NCBI GenBank assembly: GCA_020152595.1
Contig: JAIGNY010003184.1
Span: 275,501 to 339,500, forward strand
Reading direction: 5' to 3'
Length of the DNA stretch: 64,000 bases
From: Chiridota heheva
Lineage: Eukaryota > Echinodermata > Holothuroidea > Apodida > Chiridotidae
This document shows positions 1 through 11,600 of the stretch, piece by piece. Made by a program: the position numbers and the translations under genes. The notes below the pieces were generated by a model, which worked only from the letters and a program-made list of their open reading frames with translations, was not told where the DNA came from and searched no databases. The first letter of the stretch is position 1. Every line of letters begins with the position of its first letter.

Positions 1-234
1 AAAATATTCATCAACATAGAAGGAACCAAGAAAGCTGATACTGCATTGTAACCAAGACTCACGCCCTGTATGATTGAACACCCTTTTCCCTAATTATATT
101 CCTATCAGTGCTGGCACTAATGCAAGAAATCATTGCTGATTCTACACCGTTCTCATTGACATCAATTCCCAGAGCTAATGAAAGACCTTTTACTTCATAA
201 TTGCAGCGTGAAGCTACAAATCTCGGTACAGATG

Positions 235-1088
235 CTTTATAGTTAAGAGTTCTCAGCACTGGAGTTCTGTAGATAGTTGTCAGTACTGTAGCTATAATTG
301 TCAGTACTGTAGTTCTGTAGCTACAGTTCTCAGTACTGTAAATATGCAACCACACTTCTCAGTACTGTAGTTCTGTTGTTACAGTTCGCATCGCTGCAGC
401 TAGTTCTGAATCCTGCTACTCTATTTGTACAATTCTTAGTGTTGTAGTTCTGTATCTAGATCTCAGCACTTTTTTTTTGTAGTTACACCTCTCAGCACCA
501 CAACAACAGCTTTCAATACTAGTTCTGTAGCAACAGATCACAATACTGTAGTTCTGTAGCAACAGATCACAATACTGTAGCCCTGTAGCAACAGATCACA
601 ATACTGTAGCCCTGTAGCAACAGCTCTCAATATTGTAGTTCTGTAGCAACAGCTCTCAATATTGTAGCTCTATAGCAACAGATCACAATACTGTAGCTCT
701 ATAGCAACAGCTCTCAATACTGTAGCTCTATAGCAACAGCTCTCAATATTGTAGCTCTATAGCAACATATCACAATACTGTAGTTCTGTAGCAACAGATC
801 ACAATACTGTAGCCCTGTAGCAACAGATCACAATACTGTAGCCCTGTAGCAACAGATCACAATACTGTAGCCCTGTAGCAACAGCTCTCAATTTTGTAGC
901 TCTATAGCAACAGATCACAATACTGTACTGTTGTTTTATAGCTACATCTCTCAATACTGTACTGTAGTTTTATAGCTACAGCTCTCAATACTGTACTGTA
1001 GTTTTATAGCTACAGCTCTCAATACTGTAGTTATGTTGCTACAGTTCTCAGTATTGTAGTTATGTTGCTACAGTTCTCAGTATTGTAG
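235..1088. repeat. 29-bp minisatellite downstream of MYO6
   Basis: Roughly 28 diverged copies of a unit reading tagcaacagatcacaatact plus gtagccctg. Older copies at both ends are shorter or mutated. Lies beyond the 3' end of MYO6. Confidence 0.9.
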
Positions 1089-1654
1089 GAAAAATTCTCA
1101 GCTTATTTCTTCAGGCACAATTAATGGGGCACCAACAACAGATTCTAATGGGAGTTTCAGAACAATTTGAATCAAAAGTATCCATTCAATTTACTAATCA
1201 CATAAAATTGTATTCATATCAACCTTTCTATATAAATATATATATATGCTTATAGATAATGAAAGAGCTAAAATGTATTTGACAAACTTATACAAAGACA
1301 CAATTTATATGTAAGGCATAGTTAAATTTTCTTTAAAGCTAACACAACTTGCACTGTCAACATTGCACCTAGTTTATGCTGTAAGTTGTAAAATATCAAG
1401 TAAACAGCTGTCTAAAAATAGTTCAAATTCTATCCTAGTTAAAACTCTGGAAAAATCAGAGATAAACTGATTAAGCCATTTCTACTTGGTTTAATGGAAT
1501 TAATTCAATAGACCCCCACCACTTAATAATTCAAACAAATATCACATCATCCGATATACCAGCACCACAAAGCAGACAGTAAATAAAACTTTTTTATTCT
1601 AGGCCCTTTAGTACTATGTGTGCAACCATCAGCAAATGTACACACACACACACA
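1089..1654. other. A+T-rich spacer
   Basis: No coding pattern or repeat family recognised apart from short TA runs near 1228-1245 and a CA run near 1645-1655. Confidence 0.6.
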
Positions 1655-2300
1655 GGAACCACCACCTCTGCCCAATCAGTGTGATCACATCCAAACCTCT
1701 GACTTATCAGTGTGCTTACATCCTAACCTCTGCCCAATCAGTGTGCTCACATCCTAACCTCTGCCCAATCAGTGTGCTCACATCCTAACCTCTGCCCAAT
1801 CAGTGTGCTCACATCCTAACCATCCTAACTTCTGACCAATCAGTGTGCTCCCATTCTAACTTCTGACCAATCAGTGTGCTCACATTCTAACTTCTGCCCA
1901 ATCATTGTGCTCACATCCAAATCTCTGCCCAATCAGTGTGCTCACATCCTAACCTCTGCCCAATCAGTGAGCTCACATCCTAACCTCTGCCCAATCAGTG
2001 TGCTCACATCCTAACCTCTGCCCAATCAGTGTGCTAACATCCCAACCTCTGCCCAATCAGTGTGCTAACATCCTAACCTCTGCCCAATCAGTATGCTAAC
2101 ATCCGAACCTCTGCCCAATCAGTGTGCTCACATCCTAACCTCTGCCCAATCAGTGTGCTCACATCCTAACCATCCTAACCTCTGACCAATCAGTGTGCTC
2201 CCATTCTAACTTTTGACCAATCAGTGTGCTCACATCCTAACTTCTGCCCAATCAATGTGCTCACATCCTAAACTCTGCCCAATCAGTGTGCTCAAATCTT
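1655..2300. repeat. 31-bp minisatellite carrying CCAATCAG
   Basis: About 20 copies of a unit cctctgcccaatcagtgtgc plus tcacatcctaa. Most copies keep CCAATCAG, the core of a CCAAT box. Confidence 0.92.
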
Positions 2301-2417
2301 ACAGTGTAGTTACACCACCACAGGCACCCTGTAATCTCTGCAAAAATGAACTCAGACTAAAAGTTTGGGCTTTTCTATAACATTATCTGGAAAGAGCACA
2401 TGCCAGGCAGCTTGATA

Positions 2418-2955
2418 CACCTGCAATATATGTACACCTGCAGTATAAGTACACCTCCAGTATAACTACATCAGAAGTATAAGTACACCTGCAGTATAAG
2501 TACACCTGCAGTATACCCACACCTGCAGTATAAGTACACCTGCAGTAAAATTACACCAGGAGTATACTCACACCTGCAGTATAAGTACACCTGCAGTATA
2601 CTCACACCTGCAGTATAAGTACACCTGCAGTATACTCACACCTGCAGTATACTCATACCTGCAATATAAGTACACCTGCAGTATACTCACACCTGCAGTA
2701 TAAGTACACCTGCAGTATACTCACACCTGCAGTATACTCACACCTGCAGTATACTCATACCTGCAATATAAGTACACCTGCAGTATACTCATACCTGCAA
2801 TATAAGTACACCTGCAGTATACTCACACCTGCAGTAAAGTACACCTGCAGTATAAGTACACCTGCAGTATACTCATACCTGCAATATAAGTACACCTGCA
2901 GTATACTCACACCTGCAGTAAAGTACACCTGCAGTAAAGTACACCTGCAGTATAT
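2418..2955. repeat. 17-bp minisatellite with CACCTGCAG
   Basis: About 30 copies of acacctgcagtataagt, alternating with a variant ending atactc. Each unit has a PstI site and a CACCTG E-box. Confidence 0.93.
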
Positions 2956-3284
2956 GTACAATCAATCTGTAAGAAAATTATTTCTTTAACTTAAATAAAA
3001 AGAATACTTTGAAAGTCTTATAGTCACACAACATAATTTTGCACTTGTATCTCATGCTCCCTATGGATAACCTATAAGGTTAAAAATATAATATTTTGAT
3101 TCATAATTTAATTCAGAATGAAAGGAAATTACACACTTGATTGGAATGAAAGAGGGAATAAATCAACTGCTCATTACAAGCATTCTTATAGTACTTCTCT
3201 ATGATAAGTATCTGAAAGATTATATACTTATTTATGATTATACAATTTCTGTGGAGTATTTGCATTGACATGACCCGTGCATTA

Positions 3285-3490
3285 AATCCCTGCAATGCAC
3301 GACCTTGATTTTTTGGTTTATTCCATTTTTAGAACAGGTGGAATGTTTTATGAAGCAGTCTATTTAGTTGTTTTTCATGTATTTCAAACAATTTAACATG
3401 ATTTTTTTATAAAAAGATTAATGTTTTGGCATCATGCTTTACATATGCATTTAATGCACAAGCAAAAGGCCATTCTAATTTCACACCATT
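3285..3490. repeat. Dispersed repeat, copy 1
   Basis: Resembles 53600-53825: both share gcacnaccttgatt, a ttggnttattcc block and ggattaatgttt-ggcatcatg. Element type unknown. Confidence 0.6.
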
Positions 3491-3687
3491 CAACTCAAGC
3501 ATTAATCTTTAAATAACCACTGTTATCAAATACTGCCACCAAACTTTGGCCCGTGCATCGCATAGTAAATGCTTTGTGACTCAGTTGGTGCCTTGAGGTA
3601 CAGCTAAATGTATTACACAAACTATTTCTTTCTGTGCAAACAATATCTATTCCACAAAAAAGCAGTTTACGAGCTTTCATTTAAAAA

Positions 3688-3760
3688 AGCTAACTAAGAG
3701 CTTAATTAAGAGCTTAATTAAAAGCTTAATTAAGAGCTTAATGAAAAGCTTAATTAAAAG
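3688..3760. repeat. 12-bp tandem repeat (agcttaattaag)
   Basis: Six near-identical units of a dyad-symmetric 12-mer containing TTAATTAA-like cores. Confidence 0.85.
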
Positions 3761-4570
3761 TAATTCACCTTTCAGCCAACAGACAGCAACTATATTTCCA
3801 AATGTTCAACAATTCAAAGTATTAATGGAATATTCATATTCATTTGTATGTGTAGTGAAGTGCATTTTGCTATTAAAGAAACAAATTGATGAACGGAAAA
3901 AAAACATGTTTATATCTGATTCTGTTGTGAGTTATAGCATTTCAAAGATTCCCAGTGTGTTGAAAAGTGACTGGTGCACTAAGATTAATCCAACAGTGTG
4001 ACATGATAGCTGCACTTCCAAGGTTTTAAATAATTATACAAAAAATAAAATATTCTGCATACTTTTTGAAAGAGTTACTATATTTTCAAAGAAATACACA
4101 CAAATTGCTGTTGAAAAATTTTAGTCCAAAGTTAGCTGGCACTATTCAAGATGAGGAATATCTAAAATGAAATTACAACGAGGGATAACAAACTGATATG
4201 ATGACAAAGGATAATAATAATGAAATTACAGTACACAATGTTCTGATGACATCACAATGTGTATTGTCTTGATGATATGAGCTTTTCATCGTAGCTGTGC
4301 AATGAACCAACTTTACAACCTTCAACGGGAATTGTATGTTCATTTCTGTCAGCAATCCAGCTCCTGTTTTTACCAGGGGTGAATGACCTCTGAGAGCAAT
4401 CCAAGTCATAGTTCTAACAACGGACCAATGAATTTGCACGAGTTTTGTTTATAAAAGGCAGCCTGGAAACTGTTTTCAAAGTGTCATCAAACACAAACTT
4501 AAGCTCCCAAATGTAATTAAATCATGTCAAGGAAAGACAGCATATGAAAGTTTGATAACAAAGCACTATT
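3761..4570. other. Spacer without recognised features
   Basis: Short open frames here lack any family motif or codon pattern, so none is called. Confidence 0.5.
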
Positions 4571-5035
4571 ATGCATGACACACTATCAGCAAATGCCTCC
4601 TTACTCATGACACACTGCCTCCTATGCAGGCCACTTTATCAGCAAATGCCTCCTTACTCATGACACACTGCCTCCTATGCATGACACACTATCAGCAAAT
4701 GCTTCCTTACTCATGACACACTGCCTCCTATGCATGACACACTATCAGTAAATGCCTCCTTACTCATGACACACTGCCTTATGCATGACACACTATCAGC
4801 AAATGCCTCCTTACTCATGACACACTGCCTTATGCATGACACACTATCAGCAAATGCCTCCTTACTCATGACACACTGCCTCATGCATGACACACTATCA
4901 GCAAATGCTTCCTTACTCATGACACACTGCCTCCTATGCATGACACATTTATCAGCAAATGCCTCCTATTTATGAAACACAGTCAGAAAATGCCTCCTAC
5001 CCATGACAGTCATCAAATGCCTCCTACTCATGACA
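4571..5035. repeat. 49/53-bp minisatellite
   Basis: About nine copies of a unit starting catgacacactatcagcaaa and ending actgcctcctatg. Two length forms differ by four bases. It yields stop-free frames on both strands that I regard as shadows. Confidence 0.92.
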
Positions 5036-5442
5036 AAACAACCAGCTTGTGACTCCATTAGTAATTTTTCCCTCTTTTTTAATTTTTTTTTATATCAACT
5101 GCTTTCTTATGATATTCTGACTTTTGAGTTGAATCAGATATTTTGGAATGTTAAAACATTACAAGGATAAATCTAAAACCAAAATGAGTTAAAATCACAC
5201 AACAAATAAAGCTGAAAGAATAATGGTTGAATACATTAGTACATCAACTTAGAACACCATTTACGCAATTTGCTAATATTTGCATAATTTCCCACAAGAT
5301 TAAACAAAACAATCATGCAAGTGATATGCATACTGGTGCATTGTTAACTTACCCATTGCTTAACCCTTAACGTGCACGCAATTTAGGTACAAAAATAGAA
5401 ACGAGAGTGCAAAAATATACACCTACAGTATCATTCTCGATT
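5036..5442 (-). other. Probable MYO6 3' untranslated region
   Basis: Sequence directly after the stop codon, A+T-rich and without repeats until the tandem array at 5035. A variant polyadenylation hexamer ATTAAA (minus strand) occurs at 5078-5083, but nothing else confirms the cleavage site. No clear AATAAA was seen on the minus strand here. Confidence 0.35.
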
Positions 5443-5633
5443 TTAAATCAAAATTTTTGCTGTAGCATAAGTTGATCTAGCAAGACGATTACGAACCGCT
5501 TCTCGCATGTACTCATTACCCCTGTTATTGACCCATATTTCCTCAAACTCCCGCTCTACTATTTCTACTTTGGGCCTTCGTGTGAGGCCCGTTTCCTGCA
5601 GTTGCATCTCACACATGTTCAAGTCGTCCTTAC
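5443..5633 (-). CDS. MYO6: MYO6 exon 25, terminal coding exon
   Basis: Encodes [20 protein letters not shown], then [13 protein letters not shown], and ends [11 protein letters not shown] followed by TAA (5443-5445). It completes the cargo-binding fold. The exon itself begins GTAAGG, so the acceptor reads CAG/GTAAGG. Confidence 0.95.
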
Positions 5634-8600
5634 CTGAAACAAAGAAAGAAAAGTTTGATTACTTATCAGAATAAACATCTTAGGAGAAGAGGTGAGGTTA
5701 CACATGGTCATTTGAGTGAGATAAGGTTACCCATGGTAGCTTGAGAGAGGTATGGGTGCACACAATGATTCGAGTGAGGTAAGGTTACCCATACTGCTTT
5801 GAGTGAGGTAAGGTTACCCATAATGGTTTGAGTGAGGTAAGGTTACCCATGGTGGTTTGAGTGAGGTAAGCTTACCCATAATGGTTTGAGTGAGGTAAGG
5901 TTACCCATGGTACTTTGAGTGAAATAAGGTTACCCATAGTCGTCTGAGTGAGGTAAGGTCACCCGTAATGGTTTGAGGGAGGTAAGCTAACTCATGGTGG
6001 TTGGAGTGAGGTAAGATTACCCATAGTGGTTTGAGTAAAGTAAGATTACCCATAGTGGTATGAGTGAGGTAAGGTTACCCTTGGTGGTTTGAGTGAGGTA
6101 AGGTTACCCATAGTGGTTTGAGTGAGGTAAGGTTACCCATAATGGTTTGGGCGAGGTAAGATTACTCATGGTGGTTTGAGTGAGGTAAGGTTACCTATAA
6201 TGGTTTAAGTGAGGTAAGGTTACCCATGGTAGTTTGAGTGAGATAAGGTTACCCATGGTAGTTTGAGTGAGATAAGGTTACCCATAGTCGTCTGAGTGAG
6301 GTAAGTCATCCGCAATGGTTTGAGAGAGGTAAGGTAACTCATGGTGGTTGGAGTGAGGTAAGGTTACCCATAGTGGTTTGAGTAAGGTAAGGTTACCCAT
6401 AGTGGTTTGAGTGAGGTAAGGTTACCCTTGGTGGTTTGAGTGAGGTAAGGTTACCCATAATGGCTTGAGCGAGGTAAGGTTACCCATAATGGTTTGAGTG
6501 AGGTAAGGTTACCCATAATGGTTTGAGTGAGGTAAGGTTACCCATGGTGGTTTGAGTGAGCCATACTGGTTTAAATGAGGTAGTGTTACCCATGGTGGTT
6601 TGAGTGAGATCGGTTACCCATAGTCGTCTGAGTGAGGTAAGGTCACCCATAATGGTTTGAGAGAGATAAGGTTACCCATGGTGGTTTGAGTGAAGTATTA
6701 AGGTTACCCATTGTGGTTTGAGTGAGGTAAGGTCACCCACAATGGTTTGAGTAAGATAAGGTTACCCACGGTGGTTTGAGTGAGATAAGGTTACCCACGG
6801 TGGTTTGAGTGAGATAAGGTTACTCATGGTGGCATGGATTAGGTGTTTCAGTGAGGTCCAAGTACACACAGTGATTTAAGTGAGGGCTGATATTCTGGAG
6901 CACATGGTAGTTGGAGTACGGAGGCATTCTACAAGAATACATTTGATGTTGTATAGAGGTGAGGGCAGAAGTGCACTGGCTCAGTGAATTTATAGTCATG
7001 TTTGTATGCGAAAGGTACCAGCTGCATTGTGTCCTTGAGCAAGACATTACTCTATTTGCTACAGTCCCTCAGCTATACAATGAGTACCAGCACCCTGTCC
7101 AGGGGGAATCATGCACTCTCATCTGCTTATGCCAATCAAACCAAAGATAAGCACCGGTCCTTCATGGACCATCATGACCCAAGAGAGGGTTTAACATAGA
7201 GGGGGTAATCCTACCTGCCACAAGAAGAACAGGCACTTTCTGCGGGTGTACCTCCATCTGACGTGCAATCCATTCACCATCAAAATGAGCATACCAGTAA
7301 CCTACATTTCCTGGCGAAGTCTGGAATGGAACTCGGAAAAACCGCTGGCCATTTTGACTGACAGGGGAGTCACTGGGGGAGGAGCTGAGAGTTGGTTGTA
7401 CTCTCGAGCTGTGGAGGGAAAATAAACGTATGAGTAAAATGATCCATTACTAGGAAAAGTATTATAGATCAATATAACATCGTGCAATACTAAAAAAAAG
7501 TGTTGTGTAATAATATAACATTATGCAATACTAGGACAGTATCATGGAATAATACAACATGCAATACTACTAAAGTATAACGGAGTAATAACATAATGCA
7601 ATACTAGGAAAGTATTATGGAATAATATAACATGTAATACTACTAAAGTATAACGGAGTAATAACATAATACAATACTAGGATAGTATTATGAAATAACA
7701 TAACATGCAATATTACTAAAGTATAACGGAGTAATAACATAATGCAATACTAGGATAGTATTATGGAATAACATAACATGCAATACTACTAAAGTATAAC
7801 GGAGTAATAACATAATGCAATACTAGGAAAGTATTCTGGAATAATATAACATGCAATACTACTAAAGTATAACGGAGTAATAACATAATGCAATACTAGG
7901 AAAGTATGAATAATATAACATGCAATACTATTAACATATAATGGAGTAATAACATAATGCAATACTAGGAAAGTATTCTGGAATAATATAACATGCAATA
8001 CTAGGAAAGTATTACAGAGTAATATAACATCATGCAATTCTGGTAACTTATTCTGGAATAATATAACATGCAATACTAGGAAAATATTACAGAGTAATAT
8101 AACATCATGCAATTCTGGTAACTTGTGACTTGAATTTTTATGTTTATCTTCCAAAATTAATTGCCTCTTTATAAATTATTGAAATTTTATTATGTTTCAT
8201 TATTGAGATATACAATGCATTCTGTTAGCATACCTCTTACACTCTCAATAAAAGAAAAATCTGTTTCTGTATTTATAGAAATAAACAAACAAAAAATCTT
8301 GGATTTGGAAGTATGACATCACACTGTACACTGTGATGTCACTTTTCAACCCACTGGTGAAATCTTTGAAATGCAACAACTCCAAAATGAATCAATACAC
8401 CAATATGGTTTTCCCCCTCGTTTATCCTCTTTAATAGCCCTCAATCACATATACCGTATTTGACGAATCAAGTGCCATAAGTACCCAACCAACATTTTTT
8501 GCCTGATAACATAATCTATTTAATTAATTTGAAGACTTCTTAAAATAAGTTTTGTTACATTATTTGCTTATTTTGCATCTGACGCTCACGATGTTTCTGT

Positions 8601-11600
8601 GGTGGTTGTTGTGGGGCTAGTATTCACTCAATGTAGTTCCAATAACACACTGTACGCAGCCCTGAGCAAGGGCCCTTATCAGGAAGAAATTTCGGACATA
8701 AAAAGTTTGTTTCATTGTTTGATGAGGGCTTAACGGCACCACGATAACGAGGGTCAAATTGTGCCTGAGAGTTTAGATCATTCTAGAGGTGAGAAGGAAA
8801 GAAAACAGGGGGAGATTGAGAGAAATACGAGAACTAAATGTCAGAAAGCTGGGATCGAGAGAGGAGGTGCATGGGTGAAAAAACAAAGTAGAGAGAGAGG
8901 GGTGGGAGAGGAGGACTAAATATGATTGTAGAGGGAAGCATGATATAGGAATTAGATAATTTTATTTGGAGGGTTTTTCTAAAAGAAGTCATAAAAAGTG
9001 CTGCAACTCTATGTGCGTTAGTGCCCGGAGCGCCTACTACGTCGAATATGGTATTTAATGTATCAAAATTCAAATTCATTGGACTACTCTATTAATACAC
9101 ACTGTAACCTACCGCTAGTTATGACAGCTTCAGGTGCTCGGATTGGTGCATCTTTGGGCTTGGCTTGCTTCTTGTTCTTTGTCTTCCAAGCATGATAAAC
9201 CTTCAGACGACGATGGAATTCTTCTTTACAAGCAGCCAGGAGCTCCAAATCTACAACACACAAAGATATTCTAACAATCAATCAATCAATCAATCAATCC
9301 ATGACATTTATAGAGCGCCAAAAATAAAAAGAATTCGCACTAAGGCGCTATACAACTAAGAAAGAACTACGCAAGAAAGAAGATGGAAATTATGAAAGAC
9401 AATTATGGTAATTGTAAAATACACCACACTTGCAAAACACTACTATTCTACTACAGATCTGTGGTGTAGTGCTTTGTCCTCTCAGCACATCCGGGGTTCG
9501 TATCCCGGTGGGTCTGCAACCAGTGAGTTCACAACTGGTTATCAAAGGCCGTGGCCATCTTGATATAATGTCCAGCACTAAATGCTTTCAGAATGTTAAA
9601 CCTTGCTATGCTATGCTATTTTTCAACAACAAAATTCAATTTATTGCTTCCAGTACAAATGTACATTTGTAAAAAGGATTAACATTTAATAACATACATA
9701 TAATAAAGAAAATAAAATAAAATTACATAAAACATATATTTATGATATAAATGATAAATCTATAGATACAAAAAATAAATATAATATAATATATAAAGCT
9801 ATGCTATTCACTGTACAAGAGCTAAATGAAGCAAACGAGCTATTGATGGTATGCGACTTGAAAAAGATGTTTTATTAACAGTTCTTTGAGAATAACAAGT
9901 TTAACGTGATTGAGAAGAAGGTGCAAGGAGCATGATATGAAAAGATCTATCTGCATATATTGATTGCTGAGTGCGACGTTCAAGTACACCTTATACACCA
10001 TATCAGTATAGACCCACTTCTTCAAAGTACAATTTCTGCCAGAGTATAAGAAGAAAAATAGCTTCTGCCATTTTTTGTTTCGACTTAAGGCTATGAAGAA
10101 TATTCCAACTGTAAAGAATTCAACTTTAATCAATCAAAGATGATAAATTTACCGGCGTACATTTCTCTTTAGAAACCCACTCACTTTTCTTATCAATTAC
10201 TGATTAAATTTTCTGTTCAAAAATTGACTGAACTATTTCATAAAGATTGATATTATTATTTTTAAGCTTTCTAATATGGTCCATCACAGTTGCTACACTT
10301 TACCAATATGAGAAAATGAGAGAATTAGCAGCTACAAATACAATGGGAATAAGGTGTTGTGATATTTGCAAAATGTATGATGTATAACTGGGAAAACTCA
10401 TTTATGCTTAAAGAAGAGAACTCGTCTTAATAAAATTTATAATGTATGACTGAGAAAACTCAAAATGAGTATGCTTAAAGAGGGGAAGTCGTCTTAGTAA
10501 AATTTATGATGTACGACTGGGAAAACTGAAAATGAGTATGCTTAAAGAGGGGAACTCGTCTTAGTAAAATTTATGATGTATGATTGGGAAAACTCAAAAT
10601 GAGTATGCTTAAAGAGGGGAACTCGTCTTAGTAAAATTTATGATGGATGACTGGGAAAAACTCAAAATGAGTATGCTTAAAGAGGGGAACTTGTCTCAGT
10701 AAAATTTATGATGGATGACTGGGAAAACTCAACATGAGTATGCTTAAAGAGGAGAACTCGTCTCAGTAAAATTTATGATGGATGACTGGGAAAACTCAAC
10801 ATGAGTATGCTTGAAGAGGGGACTTGTCTTAGTAAAATTTATGATGGATGACTGGGAAAACTTAAAATGAGTATGCTTAAAGAGGGGAACTCGTCTTAGT
10901 AAAATTTATGATGCATGACTGGGAAAACTCAACATGAGTATGCTTAAAGAGAGGAGCTCGTCTTGGTAATATTAATGATGTATGACTGGGAAAACTCACA
11001 ATGAGTATGCTTAAAGAGGGGGACTCGTCTTAATAAAATTTATGATGTATGACTGAGAAAACTCAAAATGAGTATGCTTAAAGAGGGGAACTCGTCTTAG
11101 TAAAATTTATGATGTATGATTGGGAAAACTCACATGAGTATGCTTAAAGAGGGGAACTCGTCTTAGTAAAATTTATGATGGATGACTGGGAAAACTTAAA
11201 ATGAGTATGCTTAAAGAGGGAAACTCGTCTTAGTAAAATTTATGATGTATGACTGGGAAAACTCCAAATGAGTATGCTTAAAGAGGGGACTTGTCTCAGT
11301 AAAATTTATGATGGATGACTGGGAAAACTCCAAATGAGTGTGCTTAAAGAGGGGAACTCGTCTTAGTAAAATTTATGATGGATGACTGGGAAAACTCCAA
11401 ATGAGTATGCTTAAAGAGGGGAACTCGTCTTAGTAAAATTGGTAAAAGTGCGATGTTCATAACTGTAACGTCACATCCGATAATGGATCGTTCCTAATGA
11501 AGTATGTACTGTACGCATTGTGAGTGTGTATGTGCAGTGTGCTGGTCACTTCCGCAGCGGTTTTTGATTGGTTGTCAGTGTTTGTGTACAGAGTTGGAAT

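Noticed and set aside
5690-6838. 29-bp regularly repeated units considered as a CRISPR-like array
   Set aside because: Units are contiguous with no unique spacers, and the context is an animal intron.
9455-9520. tRNA gene
   Set aside because: Only A- and B-box-like sequences are present; no acceptor stem or anticodon arm could be found.
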